This document shows positions 1 to 12,900 of a DNA stretch of 58,456 bases, piece after piece. The DNA is from Stramenopiles sp. TOSAG23-2. Lineage: Eukaryota > Sar. Within the stretch, counting starts at the first letter, position 1. Each line of letters starts with the position of its first letter. Position numbers and translations under genes: made by a program. The stretch is taken from positions 1 through 58,456 of the forward strand of contig LT649254.1 of NCBI GenBank assembly GCA_900128395.1, written 5' to 3'. A model generated the notes under the pieces. The model was not told the DNA's origin. It saw only the letters and a list, made by a program, of their open reading frames with translations, and ran no database searches.

Positions 1-533
1 GTAAATTAATAATTTATTTAAGTATAAATTTTAATGTATAAATTTGATGCCAGAAATTCTGCTATCCCTAATTTCTGAAAACGTGAAATGTCAAAATTAT
101 TTTGCCAATTGATAGGAAAAATAGTATACTAGTGGAGCCTAAGTTTAAAAAGGTATTTTCAATGTTTTTCCTTTGTTTTCATGTAATGAAATGAAAAATC
201 CAACATCATAACAACGAAATATAAGAATTTAGGTTGAAAATGATGATTTTAATGAAATTTGATGGAAAATATGCGCGATGTAATGGTATTGTAGTGTTAT
301 TATTAAATTTAACTACAAAGTTCCCAAAAAAGAATGGAGTCTTTTGGACTTTTGGAACACTGTTGAAGTGTGTACATATTAATACTTACAAACACATTAA
401 ATACACATAGACTAATGCATGATCGCACAATTCAAGAAATTGTGTCACAAGAACATAACAGTATCACCGTCAATATAAACAAAGCGTAGAAGAATAATGG
501 ATCAAAAAAATAATAATAATACGACGGAGATAA
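1..533. other. AT-rich intergenic stretch at window start
   Basis: No convincing coding sequence is visible on either strand. The region is AT-rich with short A and T runs. A short ATG-initiated reading frame begins near 497 and soon stops. It runs toward the ankyrin-like piece downstream but is in another frame. Confidence 0.5.
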
Positions 534-698
534 AGTTTGCGTTATGTACATGCATATGTTGAACAGTTTAATATAGATGTCAATTTAAAAGGAAAAACAA
601 GTAAAGGCGAAATAAAAAGTGGTATATATATAGCACAAGAAAAGGATAAAAAGGATATCGTGAAATATTTATTAAGTAAAGGAGCGACAGAAGATTGA
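534..698 (+). pseudogene. Ankyrin-repeat-like C-terminal remnant
   Basis: A 54-codon open stretch, ending at TGA and preceded by an in-frame stop, reads like the last part of an ankyrin-repeat protein. It ends with a KDIVKYLLSKGA-type helix and turn typical of ankyrin repeats. There is no start codon in this frame. A short ATG frame just upstream (from about 497) runs into it in a different frame, so either an intron is missing or this is a decayed fragment. The product and its partner exon are unknown. It lies 3' of the dynein gene in convergent orientation. The antisense ORF over the same bases is hydrophobic, low-complexity and probably not real. Confidence 0.3.
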
Positions 699-945
699 AA
701 GAAGTAGATTTGGTTAAGTGAAAAGAATTTGCAGAGTGTCTCATTTTATCAAGCAGTAAAAAAAAGGCAAAAAAAAAGGATATTTTCATTTCAGTAAAAT
801 ATATTTATTATATATACATGAAAACACATATACATGTGCATATATTTTTTAAAAAAATGAAATATTTAATCAACTCTAGGTTTTACCAGTCTTTTTTCAG
901 GGAAATATTTTTTTTTCACTTGTGTTAAAATATGATAATAAATGA

Positions 946-3900
946 CTAGTCATCCAACATACAAAGCATTGCACAACCACGTCTAATCCAATGATCCGCT
1001 GGCTTGTTTGATGGAATATGCAATGCAACGACGAAATTAGTTGAATGCCCTGTTGTAGATAATGTACCTGCACGCAAAGATGTTTTATATAATGGACACC
1101 GAAATAACCCTTCTACATCTTTCTCCTCGTTCAATACTGGCTTTAACCAAATGACAGGAAATCGATCAAATAAGTCACCTGGTGCCGCTTCTATGACACT
1201 ATCAATTTCAACATCATATTTCGCACCTTGCATAAACAAACCGTGAATGTACGATCCATACTCAGGCTCTTCTTTTACATCTTCTTCATAAAATTTACAT
1301 ACTTCTGTAGTGAAACCTAATAAGTCAATTGCAACACTTCTATCACGAGCATACATTTGCAAAACACTTGTAAGAAATCCTTGTGGAAAGAATAAGCCTG
1401 ACAACCAATAGGATAATTTAGGCCCATCATATACCCATGATTGTAAATTCTTAATTCGAAGGAAGAAATCTTCTGTCCAGCTTCGAAGTGGCTTTAAACA
1501 TGGATATCCCGCATCTTCCCACATTTTAGGCACGCGTTGATAGATAAATGATACATATACACTTTCTAGTGATGGAGACATGATTATAAACCCTTGTAAT
1601 GCCCGCTGCACATCATACAAACTCCTACGTATTACTTTAATCAAATTTTCAAATTGTTCACATTCTTGTTTACAAAATACACCTAATGAATTGATTCCAC
1701 CCGTTTTACTGACAGCAAAAGTATCTGGATGAGATTTTTTGAAATTGAAAACAACATCTGGTAAACGTTCCATCATTGACTTTGTAGCAAGCATTACCTC
1801 TTTTTCATTATTACCGGAATCATCATCTCCTCCACCACCACCACCACCACCATTTGACATGGTAATGACAGTATCTAGTAACATTCTCGTCTGTTTTTGG
1901 CGGAAGGTGATGCTAGCATTTTCATGCATGCCAAATACTCCAGGCGCCTCTAAATCTGGTAAACCAGAAATCATTTCACGAACATCCTTCAATGTTGCAT
2001 CGCCAGATGGCATTAAATAGTCATCTGACCCACACATTTGATATCCATCAGTCAACGCTTCTGGTCTGAAAAACTTGCTCAACAAGCATTTGTTGGTCAC
2101 TTTATCTTGCTTATCCGTGATTCTACCACCATATGTAACATCACCAACCATTACATTCAACGTATCAAATGGCGTTTCTTCTTGCCCCTCTAAATACAGT
2201 CTTAATTGCATAATAGCAGTTTTTAAATCTGAATTCATCCACCCATACGGAATATTCCAACCAATTGCACCAAATTTTCGGCGTTCTAAAATCATTGCAT
2301 TGTAAAATGCAAGTCCATATAACAATTTCCTCCAAGGAACTGTCTTCGTACAGTTTCCATATTCAGCATCGGTCATATCTTGGAATGTTCTAGTTAAATT
2401 TGCTTTTATTCCTTGCGGTGGTTCATTTGTTATCTTAATACCATTCTGCAAGATAGATACTGGAAATTTATTTGTCGGCATACTGGTAAGCCATAAGCGA
2501 TATTCATCCGCTACATCTTCATCAACACTTGCCTCCAATAATTTTTCTAATTTCCCAAGCCATGATACAGCTAAATGGCAATTTTGAAGACATACCCATT
2601 CTCCAGATAAACTTGCCTCTTTCATATGACCCTCAGCTACCGGTCCTTGACCTTGACCTAAAGAAACTATTCTCATGGTTGATTTTTTTTCAACTGTCTC
2701 TGCCAGACTTAATAAATAATCCATTGGATCAGCACCACTTGAAAGAACAAAAATCATAGGAATCCTGCAAGTTGAATCTGCATAACTGCCGGATAAATCA
2801 AATCCTGGTGGTGACTTAAATTCTTCACCTAAAGATGCCCCGATAAATTTCTTTGCAGCCGACGTTAAATGCTCTGGCTTCAATGTTCGCAATAACAATA
2901 ATTTTTCAAAATTATTTAATTTATCATTCCATGGCGCAGGAGGATCTATTGAACCAATAATTGGACTTGTAATATAATCCGTCCACATTTGCCCTCTTCC
3001 ATCTACATCCGCTAATAATCCTTCAAATGATGACTCAAATTGTGTCTCAAGTGAATGTACACTAGCACGTGCTTTATGTGGATGGGTAAAAAGATGAAAT
3101 GGCGAATCAACGTGTATTTCTTCGCTTAATTCTACGTCAGGAGCTCCAATTAAAAACGTTTTCCACTCTGCATGGCTAATATCACCTTTATGTTTTAAAA
3201 TATCTACAGCAATTTGAAAAGCAAATAACAATTTATGTCTTCCAAACAAACCACGACAAATATTTATAAACACGGACTTTGTGATGTCATCAATCAAAAT
3301 ATTCAATCGTTTTTTTAAATCATCGGATTTTTCACTCTTTTCCAAACGCATTTGATACAAACTTTGATAATATTGTAATGAATATTGGTACATCGGATCA
3401 ATATTTGCCAATGCTGCAATGACAAAGTATAAAACGGATGCCCTAGTTGCAATAACACGATAGCCTTCACGAGCTTCAAAAATTTCTTTTGTTGTTGCTT
3501 CCGCTTCTATCATACGCTCTTGGATTGTATCAGATGTTACCTTACTTGCATCTAAACTATTAATCAAGTCTTCATCGTCAAGAATATTTCCAGACGCATT
3601 TGCAAGCATGTATAATATAGTATCCTCAATTTCCTTCAATTCACTCTTATCAGATGCAATAGAGAGAACTAATTGATCCTTCTTTCGCTCCAGATCCGGT
3701 CGCTCATGTACAATTACATCTACCAGCAACTGATCTTCTAAGCCTTTCAATGTTACAGTGAAGTTAACAATTGTTACTTTAATGCAAAGTTCTGGGAGAT
3801 AATGTGGATTAGGAAGTTTTGTCGTGATGAAAAATTTAAAATCTTCCGAATATGGAATCTCTGAATCACCAAGACTTAGTACCATTTGCCCACCTCGTTT

Positions 3901-6900
3901 AATAATTTGTTTTAATAAAATTGGTTCTAATGCAGGATCTAAACGCTCTTCGACATTTTCTAGCAAAACTGGGGCACCATAACGAATGGCATTTTCCAAA
4001 GTTCGCAAATAATTGCTATCATTTAACTTAATGATTTGTAAATTCTGCTCCTTATACAAATTTTTAATCCATCTATTTGCTTGTGCTTGGGGATCAATCA
4101 TCAAAGGCCACCTTCTTCCACGCGTTGCAAATATACCATTTTCTATGGAAAAATCATCAGCTGGAAGGCTCATCATAGTCCATTCGCGTACTTCTACTGG
4201 ATCAGCTAAAATTCGCTGTAGATTGAAGTTATCATCGACTGGTACATTTAGTTTTCTTGTGGTTTCAACCCATTCATCTATCAGAGCATTGCGAAATGGT
4301 GCAGTAAACGGACCTAAATACGCCACGGCGCCAGCGGCAACACCAATATTGCCAACTAAATTTGTTATGTCACTATTAAGAACTACAACAGTTTCCAGCC
4401 AACGAACTTTTTCACCAGCTAAACCGCTCATTAATTGCTGTGCACGTTCCATCTGAATCAATGTCAACCGCGTTTTTTCTTCAAGCTCTTGCTTCTTATT
4501 CTCACTCTCTTGAAACATAGCTTGTAGATCTGCCACGCGTTGTTCTACCTTCGCTAACGCATTTTGTTTTTCTTGCAATTGGACATTGACAGCTTCCAGT
4601 TGCGCTTCTGCTTTTGCTAATTTCTTCCGTTTTGGAGCAATGGTTTTTGCTACACGATCGTATGTATGCATAGCTCGTACCCACATACATAAGGATTTTG
4701 CCGCAGCTGACACTTTTTCCACCTTTTCTGGAGTAAAGTTTTTATTTTTCATGAATGGTTTTAGCTTACGTATCTTAGATTTTGGGATATGGTCCTTATC
4801 ATAATTCTTTAATTTATCTAGAAACTTCATGTCATTCATCAGATTTTTCGCTTCTTTCCAATTTGGTTTCACTCCAAACATAATACAAACTGCATTTAAT
4901 GTAAATTCCACCATTTCCGGTGGATTAGCAAATGATTTAATTTCTTGAATACTCTTCTTATCAAGCGCATCTAAAGATTCAACTGCTGAATAATAGGCTG
5001 GCATTGCTTCTCCTAAATCTTTTTCACAATCTTCTTTAATAAGATTTACCTCTTTCGCAACTTCAATAGCCGCTGCTTTGTCTTTCTCTGCTTCTGCTTT
5101 TGCAATATCTGCTTGTGCTTGATCAAGGGTAACTTTTTTCATCAACTCTTCAGTATCAATTTGCGCTTGCTTTAACACCGGTTGCATTTCTATTAATTCA
5201 ACCTTCAGCCCTTCGACTAATACTTCTGTCTCTCGTAACTTTTTTAATCCATTTTCATATCTGGCTAAATTATCTGTAGCTATTACTCGTTGCTCCTGCA
5301 ACATCGTTTGAAACAATTGTAATAACTCCAAATAACTAGTTGGAGTAGTATAATTATGGCGTCTTACTTCTTTAAAATATTGTGCTGTCGAGACTTCAAC
5401 GGATCGGTGAATTTTAACTGCAACATCACATATATTTTGTACATGTTCTTCTATTTGAAGTTCTTTGCCTCTTTCACCTCCCAAGTATTGAAGAGCAACA
5501 GAAAATAAGGCATCCTCAGGCCATGGATCAAACCAATCAATGGTACAACAATTGACCAAGGAAGGAAACATCCTACATCTATTTCTAAAAGAATCACCTA
5601 TAGGACTAAATGCAAGAACAACTCTTAAATTTTGCCTAACCAAGGACACATAATATGCGTAGACATCATCTCGTCTCTCTGATTTACCAGCTTTAACTGC
5701 TAATGGCCTCGTTGCATTAATAATCTTCTCAATCTCTTCCGGTAAATATATGTTAGGTATATCACCAGCATTTAAAAGATTATTAATATCTTCTAAGAAG
5801 GCTTCCATAACAATTTGAGTATCGGAGAACAAAAATACAACAGGTTTATTTTGACAACCTGCTTCCAATAGCACAACTTTTAAGTCGTCAAACCATACGG
5901 TTCTATCATATGTTTTTGTTATTTCAATTGAACTGCATCTGTAACCAGCCATGAAAGACGCCAAACGCGTTAATGATTTTCTACCACTACCACCTACACC
6001 AACAAGCAACGCGTTACCCCTTGGTTGTCTTAAAATTCGTGCTAAGCGTGATATGTGAGAGATGGCATCATCGAAAAATACTAAATTCATCTTAGGCGAG
6101 TAAGATATATTGTACTCTTCAAGCTGTTCATTTAATGCAGCTTTAAATGCAGCTTTATTATTCACTTCACCATATTTGATTCTATCTGGGTCTAGATAAT
6201 CCCCAAACAACAAGTTATCAAAAGCAGAAATTTCAACCTCAACTTCAAAATATTGTAACAGTAATTTTTTACAAAGCTTATTGACCCAGGTGCGGTCTTC
6301 AATATTTATCAAACGATCACGGAAAACTCTCGCTAGCTCATGCAGCCAAAGATTGATGATTTGCTCCTCTGTATTAACGGATTCAGATGTAACCATTAAA
6401 ATACCTTGAAAAACTTGTGAAAGATCTCTTAAATTGTATGTATAATGCGATTTGGATGGTGTGGGTAACAGATTTTGCTGTATACCTAAATAAAGTTCTA
6501 TGGAACCGTCAACCAGTTTTCCAACATTACCGGCTAGTTCAGGAATTTCACTCTTTAAAAACCCACCTAAGATAGATGCAAATATATGTTTCATGGATTT
6601 CGCAGATAATTCAGTAAGCCATATTGTGTGAAAATGACGTGTTAAACGCTCTGTAACATCACTGCGACCGCCACCAGGTGGTGCACATGCTGCAATGACA
6701 TTTGTTCTTTCTATGTTCTTAAATAAACCGACTTTTTCAACATCATAATAGCCTTTATCATCAATTACCTGACGCAACAATTCATTGGGAGGCTGTGCAC
6801 CATACTCTTCTAATACAGGCATATTGAGATCATCAACAAAGATAACCATATTTTTACCAGCAGGAGGTCCTAATAAATTCTTTCTTTTTTTCTCTAATCT

Positions 6901-9900
6901 TGTTTCAAAGATTTCTCTTAAATTAGCAGGCGTGGTTTGCGCACTATAGTTGATTGTACATGAAGCAAGACTGTCTGCTCCAACTTTTACATCAAGAAAG
7001 TTCTGTGTAATAATGGATTTTCCAATACCAGTTTCTCCTAAAAATAGAGTATTGAACCCACTCAACGTTGTTGCTTCTAATAAATATGTATATTTAGTTG
7101 TGTCTTCCGTTGGAACAACTAAATCAAAATATGGTAGATTATTATCATATGCAAATGGTGGCATTACAGATTCCCAAGAAACTAGTTTTGCCTCCTCGTT
7201 ATTGACAACAATATCAAAGACACTTCTGCCAGACGCTGCTGATCCAAGCAATTGTGATAGATGACTCTTTAAAAACTCATCTACTTGTGCCCTTGCATCA
7301 TCATGGGTGTTGCCAGCCAATGCCCATATACAAGCAAAGCAAAAATTAATGTTAATAGCTTCGTAAACATTACTATGAGAATCACTAATTCCGCGGTCTT
7401 CACGCATAAGTGACGTCATCATGTTTAAGAATGTGGCCATTCGATGGCCTTCTGTAAGTTTAACTTTTTCACCTCCCGTCTCGTCAAGAAATATTATGAT
7501 TGGTGCGACGTATTTTTTAATTAGACGTAAACAATACTCAGCATTGTTCGGAATTCTAACGTTACAAATTTGTTCCATCCATGCAGCAATAAGTGCTTCA
7601 CTACCGATATGCACTTGTTCCATAAATACCATACCGCATCTACTTACAGTGGCAGGAGAAGCCTGAGATAGATCTTGGACTTCAAACATCATGTGCAAAC
7701 CGTCTGGCATTTTTATACGTTCACTATTTGCTAGACACAACGTTTTGTTATCATCCAATACAGTATTCATATTTTCAATCCAAACGGCATCAACTGGTCC
7801 ATCAAATAGAATCCAATGTCTGTTGCCACTCTTATCAGCTTTGGCACGACGTACTAAATTAGGTACTAAGCCATCAAACCATTCTCCGGTCATTAAATTG
7901 AATTCCCCGTACAGTTGACCCGCGGTAATAGCTTTTGGATTAAGCCTATCCGTTGTCACTTTTCTGAAAAAATCATCTTTGTCCACTACCCCTTCTTCTT
8001 GTAATTGTCCTAATGCATTGCTTAATACTAAAACATTTACAGATTTACCACTACCGGCTTCCCCAACAACCATCATTCCGTGCCTCACTAACTGTGTTTC
8101 ATGAACTTGAATAACTTTTTCTACGAAGGATTTGACTGGTTGCAATTTCAACTGACAAATTTGATTTTCAATAGCTTCTTGTAATTTTCCATAATCAACA
8201 TATGGTACTTCAACGCCTGGGAACAGATCTTTTAAAATTCCACGGAAAAGTGGCAAATCTTGTTCCAAGAATTTAGGTACATTACTGTCTCTCATGGCAC
8301 GAATTAGCAGAAGATCCTCATTTGTTTCTGGTTCTTTTCGTTTCAACTGCCCTGCAGCAACTAAAACGGATTTAACGGCTCTCATACCAAAGTCGTAATG
8401 ATCTTGTTTTGACAACTGTTCACTGCTTAATTGATAAAGTTGACTCATTTTATTTGATAACGGCAATGCATTTGCAAAGCCTTGGGAAAATAATACAATT
8501 TCTGCAATCATACGGTAATCAGGAACCATCATCGCAACAGGCCTAAACAATGCTTTTAAATTGTCTGGTAGCTCTGTACGACCTGCATATCCTGGATTCA
8601 TTGTAATGAAAACTCCAAAGTTCGAATTTAGTCTAATCTCACCACCTTCAAACATGAAACGTTCTGCATCAATCGCAATGGCTTGTTGAATAGTTTGTAT
8701 CTGTTGCGCAATTACTGACAGAACCTCTACATCGATCCTATTAAACTCATCGAAACACGCCCATGCACCAGCTTGCGCAAGACCAGAGAAAAAGCGCCCC
8801 ATAATCTTATAATCTAAACCATCTGAACAATTGAAAACAACGACTTGCCTTGCAAGTGCTTTTCCTAAATCTTTCGTCGTCTCAGTTTTACCAGTTCCAG
8901 CTGGACCAGCTGGAGCACCGCCAAAACGTAGATGTAATGCTCCAGTCAATGTCATGTAACAAAGATCTGTCAACGGAGTAACGACTAGACGCATACTATT
9001 TCCAAGATACTCATACGCATACAAAAACTTCGCATTGGTTTGATTTAAAATGCAATCTTGAATTTCGGTATCCCAATAATATCTTAATTGTCTAGTCCAC
9101 TCAAAGTTGTTGATACTATCTAATTTTTTTCGTATTAATAATCTAACTACATCTCTACCATGTACATCAAGAGTAATGACTGCACTTAAAGTCTTTCTTT
9201 GTAATTTAATAAGATCACCGCGAACTAGGTCAACCATCGCGTCTATTTGTGCTACAATAAATTCTAAACAATCTGTTAGTGCTTTTGGATTAGTGCTTAA
9301 ACCTTTTGTCGCAGTTTCTACAACTTTAGTCCAAAAGATTTGATCGATCATAATAACAGATTGTGCTGGATAACCAAATAACCACTCTTCACGTTTAATG
9401 GCATTCTCCTGTGGATAATTACTAAATCCTTTACGTGCTTGATCTCTCAAAGTGTTTTTCATTGCATTTTCCACGGCTAGCAACCATGTTTCAACAGCAC
9501 CTTCTGCGTATTGCGGCTCGATGAACTTAACAGTTTCACCTTCTGGACTATTCATTGCAAACATAGTTGAAGCATCTCTACCTTTTCCAAATGTTAAACT
9601 TTTCATAGCATCGAAACATTTGCTTAAATGCGGTTGAACAGCTTGAGGATCTCTTGTTTGAGATAATATTTCCAATAGTTCATCATTGGAAAGGAAATAA
9701 AATCTAGGAAATGCAGCACGCTTCGTCTCTAAGTAATCTTCTAAGCTCTTTTGGATAGAATCTAATATAGCATTGCATTTAATAAATGTTTGTAAATATT
9801 CTTTTGGGTCCTCGTTTTCCAAGATAGCCATTATTTTAGGATTATTGTGGGTATCCGTCAAAATCTTTTTCCATGTTTTATCCACTTCTAAAAATAATTT

Positions 9901-12900
9901 TGATTCATCTGGCAATTGTTCTTGTATATCCTCCGCTGAAAATATAGTTTCCAAATACATCCACGTTTTTTGACATTGAAGCCATTCATCGAATGTATCT
10001 GAAATGATAGATAAATATTGTGTCCACCTTTCCACTTGCATTTTAACCCCCATGACAAATTTTGAGCCCATCATTGTTTGTAAGGATACTTGATTGTCTT
10101 CCATTAACACGAATATGTCGTCTAGTGGACCTAAAATATAAACTTTTTCTCTATACGGTATAATTGGGAATTCAATATTAGTCCATCCCTCTGCAATTGA
10201 ATTAACGGATGCTTCAATTTGAGCTTCTCCCGATGCTATTCCAGAAATCTCAGCAACCTTTTCTTCAAATGTATATATTTTTAATTCAACTAATTGGGAC
10301 AATGTAAATGTTTGGCCAGACATATATCGCTTTCCAAGAACTTTGAAAACTGACTCCCAATGCCGGTCTTTCATGACAGGATTTCCAAGACTCATTATAG
10401 TAGGCAGACGCTCATTAAATCCTTCAATTCGCTCCTTTAACAGTTCGGTAACGGCATTTCTAATTTGTTTATGATACAAAGATGCGTTTCTATACAGCTC
10501 CTCAACTTCATCCTTTAAATCAGCAACTATAATAGATCTAAAATATTGATTATGCCATTCTGTTTGTTTATCAGCCCATGATTTTAAAGCATCCCAAACG
10601 CTATATCGTATGTCAAACATCGCTCTAGTTTCTTTAAGTAATTTATATGCATATGGTGGTTTTCCAAACGCTTCTTGATATTTAGTGTATTCTCGGGACG
10701 ATTTTTCTAATGTATTTAATCGTTGTTGGACTTGATTTAAAAGTGCTAAAACCTCCTCAGGTTCTAACGTCGCATCTTCGTATGCACCAACTACAACCTC
10801 TCCTTGTATAACTTCAGCTTCATTGTTTAAATTTGCAATCTTCATATCTAAGGAATTCATCATCTCTGGCATAGTTTCATATACAAGCTTGTTTGCCATA
10901 ATATTTAACTCTTCGTATTTGACCAATGCTGATCTCATTTCATCAAGCTGAACTGCATCATCTGCTGGCACACGGACACGTTGTATATGCAACATTCGGT
11001 ACAAATCTTCCGTCAATTGATTTTCAGCTAATATTTCCATTTTAGTAGCAGTAATACTTTTGAAGTTTGCAACGTACCCAGCAAATAAATTCAAACCTTC
11101 AGGTGTATCTTCTAGGCCTTTATTACGTGATTTGAGATCAGTCAATATGGCATCGCATTTATGCCTAGCTAAATCCAATAAAGATTTTTTCAAAAAGTTT
11201 AGGAAATTTTCTGTTATTGGCAATAGTGTATTTTTCAGTTTTCTACTTTCGACATATATTGACCCAACTGCACCACCCGCTCGCATTCGATTGATATCTC
11301 TATTCCATCCATTACATATATTAATTGACTTTCGTGTTTGCAAAATCTTGTGTTTCACATCTAGCCCTTCCCACATTGCGCCATATTCAGACATATTAAA
11401 TTCAAAAATTTCTCTCATGTAATCAAATTGTTTTGAATACTCGACACTATCTTCGAAATCTGCAAGCAGTTTCTTATTTATTGATTTACATATGGACAAA
11501 TATTTTTTATCTCTTCGTATAAGTTTTCCAGGTGCCTGACCAACGAAAGATCGTGGAAGGTATGATCGGAGCTGCCTGGCAAACAATATACGAGGTACAT
11601 GCTCCATTATATTGATAAGACTTTCTGCTTTTCCATATAAAATATTTATAATATCATCTGCATTAGGTCCAAATGTCGTACCACCATCCCGTTTAAACGA
11701 GACAACGGATTCAAACATTCCAGTTTTTCTTTCTAACAATAGCTGATTCAACAATGTTTGTTGCGTTGTTATGCCTACTTCTACACAGCTTTCAGAGATC
11801 ATATAATCAACGAGGCGTACAAAATCACCCAACATCGATGCTTCTGATTTACTTAGAAGATACAAGCGTTTCCGCTCTGCCCTTTCATTCTTCAAAACTA
11901 CCAAACTTTTATTTCTATTACGTTCTTTAGCATCAAAATCGTCCTCCCGATCTAACATTTGACGATAATGCATGGCTCGTTTGGTTATAATTTCACATTG
12001 TTTCTCCACAAGACGCTGTAATTCATCCATCATATTTTCAAATTGTATAGTAGCATCTTTATGGGCTTTATCTTGTTTTTCAGCGTAAGCAAGAATGTTA
12101 TATGCTTTTGGATTCAAACAATCTTGTACTTTGATACCATGGATTCCATTTAATTGTGTTTTGATCCTCATTAATGGGGAGCAAAAAGTTGCTTTCGCGG
12201 TAAACAAACTTTCTTCTATTTTTTTTCGTTTTGCACAATATAATTGATATCTTACACCGCTTATCCAACGTTTAAACATTTTATTTACTAAATAATACTT
12301 AAAACATTTTGTGCTAGTTAATACGTTAAAAATGGTTGCTTCACGCATCCAAGTAACTAGTGGTATTACTTCTGTGGGCAACCCACGCTGAACTATGGAT
12401 ATACTTTCCGAAGACATAATAAAATGCTCTTTTGTAGATGCTTCAGCACGGGGTACAACTACTAGATCGTACGGGCGAAATTTCTCTTTCTTATATTCTG
12501 CTCGATTTAAAAATACAAATTTAATCGGTGTACTGTTTTTTTGTTGTGCGAAAAATGCAATAGCATCTTCACTAGTTTTAAGTGTTTTATATAGCTCCTC
12601 CCCTGAAAACCAATCTTCACCTCCGAGATTGATCCTAGTTTTCGTCATAATACGCGATTGTCCTTGTCCACCGACTCTTCCTTTTGGACGTGCCGGAATG
12701 ACTCCTAATGATTCATTATTCACTTTACGAAGACTTCTACCAGGTCTTGATACTAATTGTCGTTGTGCTGGAAATTTATATTCATCGGTTTCAAAAGAGC
12801 CATACTTAAATATTGACGGCTTTTGCTCCCATGCAGGTACTTGATTTTTTGCTATAACATTAATTACTCGCATTTTACGTTCTTTCCTTTTCTGAAATGT

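Noticed and set aside
580-789. Minus-strand 69-codon hydrophobic ORF
   Set aside because: Low complexity and antisense to the ankyrin-like remnant; no domain or context.
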